From CAYFQH01 sp964345215 (GTDB taxonomy: Bacteria; Bacillota; Clostridia; Christensenellales; Aristaeellaceae): 25,378 nt of DNA. This document shows, one piece after another, positions 22,462 through 25,378 of the stretch; the first letter of the stretch is position 1, and the number at the start of each line of letters is the position of its first letter. The notes beneath the pieces were generated by a model. That model searched no databases. It was not told the DNA's origin and was given only the letters and a program-made list of their open reading frames with translations. The position numbers and the translations under genes are program-made. The stretch lies in contig CAYFQH010000028.1 in NCBI GenBank assembly GCA_964345215.1, positions 1 to 25,378 of the forward strand, given 5' to 3'.

Positions 22462-23220
22462 ATGGATCAACTGATACGAACCCAGCTGTTAATTGGGCAA
22501 GAAGGTATTGAAAAACTTTGGCGGGCCCATGTGCTCATTGTAGGCATTGGCGGGGTGGGTGGCTATGCCCTAGAAGCCCTGGTTCGCAGCGGCATAGGCA
22601 AAATTGATGTGATGGATCACGACACCATAGACATCAGCAATTTAAACCGGCAGATTATGGCCTTGCACAGCACCCTGGGCCGTAAAAAGGTGGATGTAGC
22701 TAAAGAGCGGGCTACGGATATTAACCCAGCCATAAAAATAAAGGCCTATCCTGTATTTTATACCCCCCAAATAGGCGAAAAAATGGATTTTTCCCTCTAT
22801 GATTATGTTATTGATGCCATAGACAACGTAACGGGAAAAATTGACTTGGTTCTACGGGCTCAAAAAGCAGGAGTGCCGGTAATCAGCGCTATGGGGGCTG
22901 GAAATAAAATGAATCCCCAGGATCTTGGGATAAGCGATCTTTATGCCACCAAAGGTTGTCCCCTGGCCAGAGTCATGCGAAAAGAGCTTAAAAAGCGGGA
23001 CGTTCATAAATTAAAGGTAATTTGCTCTACTGAGCTACCCCTTGCGCCCCTTCACTCGGAAAAATCGGAGGAGATAGAGGGAAAAACAGGCCGGGAAAGG
23101 GTGGTGCCCGGCAGCAATGCTTTTGTCCCGGCGGCAGCAGGGTTGATGATTGGGGCCGAAGTGGTTAAAGATATCATAAAATGGAAGGGAAAAGGCAATG
23201 TTGAGTTAAAAGGCCCTTGA
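22462..23220 (+). CDS. tcdA: tRNA threonylcarbamoyladenosine dehydratase (TcdA/CsdL)
   Basis: An E1-like enzyme of 252 residues that uses ATP to cyclise t6A at position 37 of tRNAs to the hydantoin form ct6A. Visible are the adenylate-binding motif VGIGGVGGYALEALVRSGIG (27-46), Asp51 in MDHD, NLNRQ (61-64), AIDNV (119-123), and the family-typical KGCPLARVMRKELKKR with Cys166. ATG 22462 gives the normal family beginning (MDQLIRTQLLIGQEGIEKL) and has AGGTGA about 9 bases upstream; the longer frame upstream would overlap the PHP gene. It is the second gene of the PHP-tcdA unit. Only a weak 4-bp TTCG hairpin (23252-23263) lies just downstream; the strong hairpin at 23358-23397 may stop both strands. 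Confidence 0.93.
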   Translation: MDQLIRTQLLIGQEGIEKLWRAHVLIVGIGGVGGYALEALVRSGIGKIDVMDHDTIDISNLNRQIMALHSTLGRKKVDVAKERATDINPAIKIKAYPVFYTPQIGEKMDFSLYDYVIDAIDNVTGKIDLVLRAQKAGVPVISAMGAGNKMNPQDLGISDLYATKGCPLARVMRKELKKRDVHKLKVICSTELPLAPLHSEKSEEIEGKTGRERVVPGSNAFVPAAAGLMIGAEVVKDIIKWKGKGNVELKGP

Positions 23221-23357
23221 TTTTATTATAGAAGCAAGGTGATACGAAAAAAACCTTCGGGTTATAAAAAGTAAAAAAGTAGAACCAGGACCAGCTTTCA
23301 TTGAGCATGGATATATATTTTTTAAGACAACTCTTAAAAAAATGAAGTGAAAAAAAT

Positions 23358-23397
23358 AAAGAACCTTGATTTTTTATTGTAAAAATCAAGGTTCTTT
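23358..23397 (-). terminator. Terminator of the SH3-like gene, facing tcdA
   Basis: A perfect 17-bp stem (23358-23374 with 23381-23397) has loop TATTGT. On the minus strand it is followed by ATTTTTTTC. It lies 14 bases after the SH3-like gene stop codon. The stem could also stop plus-strand transcripts from tcdA, though the U-run on that side is inside the stem. Confidence 0.85.
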
Positions 23398-23410
23398 GAT
23401 GTTTGGTATT

Positions 23411-23974
23411 TTATTCTGCAGCGATAATGGCGGTTAGTTTTTCCTGGGCATTGGGGTAATAGAAAAACCCGGTTATAATTTCTTCCTCACCGCCTTCAAT
23501 GGTTACATGCCACCACATGCCGTTATAGCCTACTACAGTGACTGTTTGGTTGGCTTTAAGGGTACGGTGCTCGGCCTTGTCCTCAGGCAGGTTGCGCAGC
23601 CATAAGCCGTCTTTATTAACGGTGTAGCGTTGTAAGCTGGCACTAACGTTTTCTTTATCGCCCTCATCAAAGGCTAACAAGTCTTTTTTCATATAGCCTT
23701 CCAAAAAGCCAATGTCATCACCAACGTGAACTTTTACCCATACATCATCTGTTTCTTCTAAAACAGTTACGGCAGTTTGATTGTAATATTTCCAAATGGA
23801 TTTTGCATCTTCACTAGGCTGGTCAAATAAGTCTATGGCTTCTTTTGCATTTAAGTTATTTACCAGAGCAATAACCGCATTGGTTTCTTCGGATACAGTT
23901 TCTTGTGCTAAAATTGGCAAAGACAGGGTTGTTAGTAATAAAGTGGCCATTAAAAAGGATAGTAGTTTTTTCAC
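23411..23974 (-). CDS. Secreted protein with two SH3-like (SH3b) segments
   Basis: A 187-residue exported protein. Residues 1-23 form a signal peptide (MKK, hydrophobic LLSFLMATLLLTTLSLPI, cleavage expected after ILA before QETV). The mature protein is acidic and has two weakly similar SH3b-like stretches. One is about residues 50-100 (FDQPSEDAKSIWKYYNQTAVTVLEETDDVWVKVHVGDDIGFLEGYMKKDLL). The other is about 115-170 (LWLRNLPEDKAEHRTLKANQTVTVVGYNGMWWHVTI...TGFFYY), with the LRxxP...VxVxGxxxxWWxV pattern. Such modules usually contact the cell wall or its fragments. No lipobox or sortase motif is present. The start is a GTG with AGGAG 9 bases upstream. Monocistronic, with its own promoter and terminator. 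Confidence 0.75.
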   Translation of the reverse strand: MKKLLSFLMATLLLTTLSLPILAQETVSEETNAVIALVNNLNAKEAIDLFDQPSEDAKSIWKYYNQTAVTVLEETDDVWVKVHVGDDIGFLEGYMKKDLLAFDEGDKENVSASLQRYTVNKDGLWLRNLPEDKAEHRTLKANQTVTVVGYNGMWWHVTIEGGEEEIITGFFYYPNAQEKLTAIIAAE

Positions 23975-24008
23975 GAATGTAAACTCCTTTGTTTTTATTC
24001 CATCATAT

Positions 24009-24037
24009 AGTATAAAACATTTTTTTATTTTTGTAAA
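24009..24037 (-). promoter_or_regulatory. Promoter of the SH3-like secreted protein gene
   Basis: Read on the minus strand: -35 TTTACA (24037-24032), 17-bp A-rich spacer, -10 TATACT (24014-24009), 35 bases before the GTG start. Confidence 0.75.
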
Positions 24038-24090
24038 GAAATGTAAAAGATGTGGTTAACAAAAATAGGATGAAATTTTTGTAAAAAACA

Positions 24091-24120
24091 AAAGATTATG
24101 GCAACCAGCCATCGCTTTTT
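24091..24120 (-). terminator. Weak bidirectional terminator of the Gfo/Idh-type gene
   Basis: ATGGC (24098-24102) pairs with GCCAT (24108-24112) around AACCA. On the minus strand it is followed by AATCTTTTGTTTTTT; on the plus strand by CGCTTTTT. It lies about 20 bases after the stop codon. Confidence 0.55.
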
Positions 24121-24133
24121 AAAAAACACTTTT

Positions 24134-25378
24134 CTATTCGTCTAGGGCATAAGGACCTTTATGAAAGGGGCGCTTTTCAATCCATAATCCGTCGGTAAAG
24201 TCGGGCACGGGCACAGGCATGCTGCCCATGGCAATGGATTCCTCGCTTAAAGGGGTAATACTCATCCAGGCGGCAGTGTCGTACACGTCAATGGGGAAGG
24301 GTTGGTTGTTTTGAATGCTTTCAATAAAGGCACGTAAAACCAAATAATCCATGCCTCCATGGCCGCCCCGGCGGCCGAAGGCTTCGTATTCCTTCCATAG
24401 AGGATGGCAGTATTCTTTCATGTACTTTTCGTCGCTTTCCCACCGGTGGGTCCAATAATTCGGATCTTCGGGTGAGTGGCCTTCAATAAATACGCTTCGG
24501 TTATCCTCCATCCAAAGGCCTTTGGTGCCCTGCACCCGCCCCCCGCGGGAATAAGCCCTGGGCAGGGTACAATCGTGAATGAGCATAATGGTTTCGCCAT
24601 TTGCACATTTAATCATGGTGGTAATAATATCCCCTTCTTGAAAGGTTTTTTGGGTTAAGGGGTCGTTGGGGCGGTTTTTTTGGAGCCATTCTTTTTGGCC
24701 AACGGCTTTGGAGGCCATGCTTACCAAGGTGAGCATCCGGTTGCCCCGATTTAAGTGAATGTACTTGGCAATAGGGCCTAGTTCATGGGTGGGGTACAGC
24801 TCCCCATTACGGTAAAGGAAGTTTTCCTGGCGGTAGTGGTGGGTAATGTCCCCCCGGCCAATCTCATCCCGTAAATCGTGCTGGTAGCCTCCTTGGCAGT
24901 GAACAATTTCGCCAAAGATACCCTTGCGCACCATGTTCATAATGGTCATTTCTTCTTTGCCGTAGCAGCAGTTTTCCAGCAGCATACAGGGGATGCCTGT
25001 TTCTTCGCTGGTGCGTACCAGTTTCCAGCACTCATCCATAGAGGCGGCCCCCCCTACTTCCATGCCTACAATTTTACCTTTTTTCATGGCTTCAACAGCC
25101 AGGCGGATGTGGGTCTGCCAGCTGGTCATAATAATAACGGCCTCAACCTGGGGGTCATCTAGCAGTACATTACTGTCAGTTGTGCCTTTGGGGGCAGGCC
25201 TTCCTTTTTCTTCAACTAATTTTTGAAGGCGAGTGACCCGCTCCTCCAGGACATCACAAACGTGCACAATGTTTACATCCTCCATAGTCAGCAGGGTTTT
25301 AGCCTGTTCTACACAGCGGTTACCAAGGCCAATCAGGCCGATCTTGACTTCCCTTCCAGCAGCACCCATAAAAGACAT
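24134..25378 (-). CDS. Gfo/Idh/MocA family protein, GH109-like (possible NAD-dependent glycosidase), start at window edge
   Basis: A 414-residue protein with an N-terminal Rossmann NAD-binding fold (GLIGLGNRC, 14-22; EAVIIMTSWQTHIRLAVEAMKKGKIVGMEVGG, 79-110) and a C-terminal oxidoreductase-type domain. Several blocks recall the GH109 alpha-N-acetylgalactosaminidase group more than simple dehydrogenases: MLLENCCYGKEEMTIMNMVRKGIFGEIVHCQGGYQHDLR (132-170), GELYPTHELGPIAKYIHLNRGNRM (192-215), GGHGGMDY (338-345) and PVPDFTDGLW (390-399). GH109 enzymes cleave glycosides through transient oxidation by tightly bound NAD. There is no signal peptide. The first ATG codon occupies the last three bases of the window, so a longer N-terminus, promoter and operon partners cannot be judged; the ATG three codons later is also possible. 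A plain sugar dehydrogenase remains an alternative. Confidence 0.8.
   Translation of the reverse strand: MSFMGAAGREVKIGLIGLGNRCVEQAKTLLTMEDVNIVHVCDVLEERVTRLQKLVEEKGRPAPKGTTDSNVLLDDPQVEAVIIMTSWQTHIRLAVEAMKKGKIVGMEVGGAASMDECWKLVRTSEETGIPCMLLENCCYGKEEMTIMNMVRKGIFGEIVHCQGGYQHDLRDEIGRGDITHHYRQENFLYRNGELYPTHELGPIAKYIHLNRGNRMLTLVSMASKAVGQKEWLQKNRPNDPLTQKTFQEGDIITTMIKCANGETIMLIHDCTLPRAYSRGGRVQGTKGLWMEDNRSVFIEGHSPEDPNYWTHRWESDEKYMKEYCHPLWKEYEAFGRRGGHGGMDYLVLRAFIESIQNNQPFPIDVYDTAAWMSITPLSEESIAMGSMPVPVPDFTDGLWIEKRPFHKGPYALDE

Noticed and set aside
23252..23263. AACC-TTCG-GGTT mini-hairpin after tcdA
   Set aside because: Only four base pairs, no U-run.
1..25378. CRISPR arrays, tRNA or rRNA genes, insertion sequences with transposases, phage integration sites
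   Set aside because: None seen: no regularly spaced direct repeats, no tRNA-like cloverleaf that I could recognise, and no transposase or integrase protein.

Overview
The window reads as chromosomal DNA of a low-to-mid GC Firmicute, probably an anaerobic member of the Clostridia or Negativicutes. The reasons are strong AGGAGG-type ribosome binding sites, many U-tailed hairpin terminators, a Gram-positive type LexA/DinR box (GAAC-N4-GTTC) in front of uvrB, a DUF362 iron-sulfur protein, and protein styles typical of Firmicutes. The liv substrate-binding protein has a cleavable signal peptide but no lipobox, which would fit a diderm Firmicute. That is inference only. No rRNA, tRNA, CRISPR array, integrase or transposase is visible.

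Layout. 1-3.7 kb is a loose, gappy, AT-rich region of single genes: a 5'-cut DUF7000-like gene, an alpha/beta hydrolase of the monoglyceride-lipase type, a frameshifted DsbA/FrnE-like oxidoreductase, and a SAP-domain protein whose ribosome binding site is a GAAG tetranucleotide repeat. 3.7-9.9 kb is a nucleotide excision repair locus: a minus-strand operon (DUF362/4Fe-4S protein then uvrA) divergent from uvrB, whose promoter carries a perfect LexA box. 9.9-10.1 kb is a dense block of inverted repeats between convergent uvrB and livF. 10.1-15.1 kb is a complete branched-chain amino-acid (or related) ABC importer on the minus strand in the order livK-livH-livM-livG-livF, with a hairpin after livK and short gaps or overlaps between the rest.

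15.5-16.7 kb is a small plus-strand cluster (DUF5655-like, DUF1905, and a GNAT acetyltransferase broken by two stops and a compensated frameshift). A convergent sugar phosphate isomerase/epimerase follows. 17.7-21.6 kb is the class Ia ribonucleotide reductase operon nrdAB, with two NrdR-box-like sites 32 bp apart lying on the promoter -35 and -10. 21.6-23.2 kb is a two-gene unit: a PHP-family phosphoesterase and tcdA, the tRNA ct6A37 cyclase. The window ends with a secreted SH3-like protein and a Gfo/Idh/MocA protein of the GH109 (NAD-dependent glycosidase) type, both on the minus strand.

Most of the window is ordinary housekeeping or transport. I do not see a convincing new multi-gene system. 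The items most worth a second look are the repeat block between uvrB and livF, the tetranucleotide repeat at the SAP-gene ribosome binding site, the two recently broken genes, the missing lipobox on LivK, and the DUF362-uvrA pairing.
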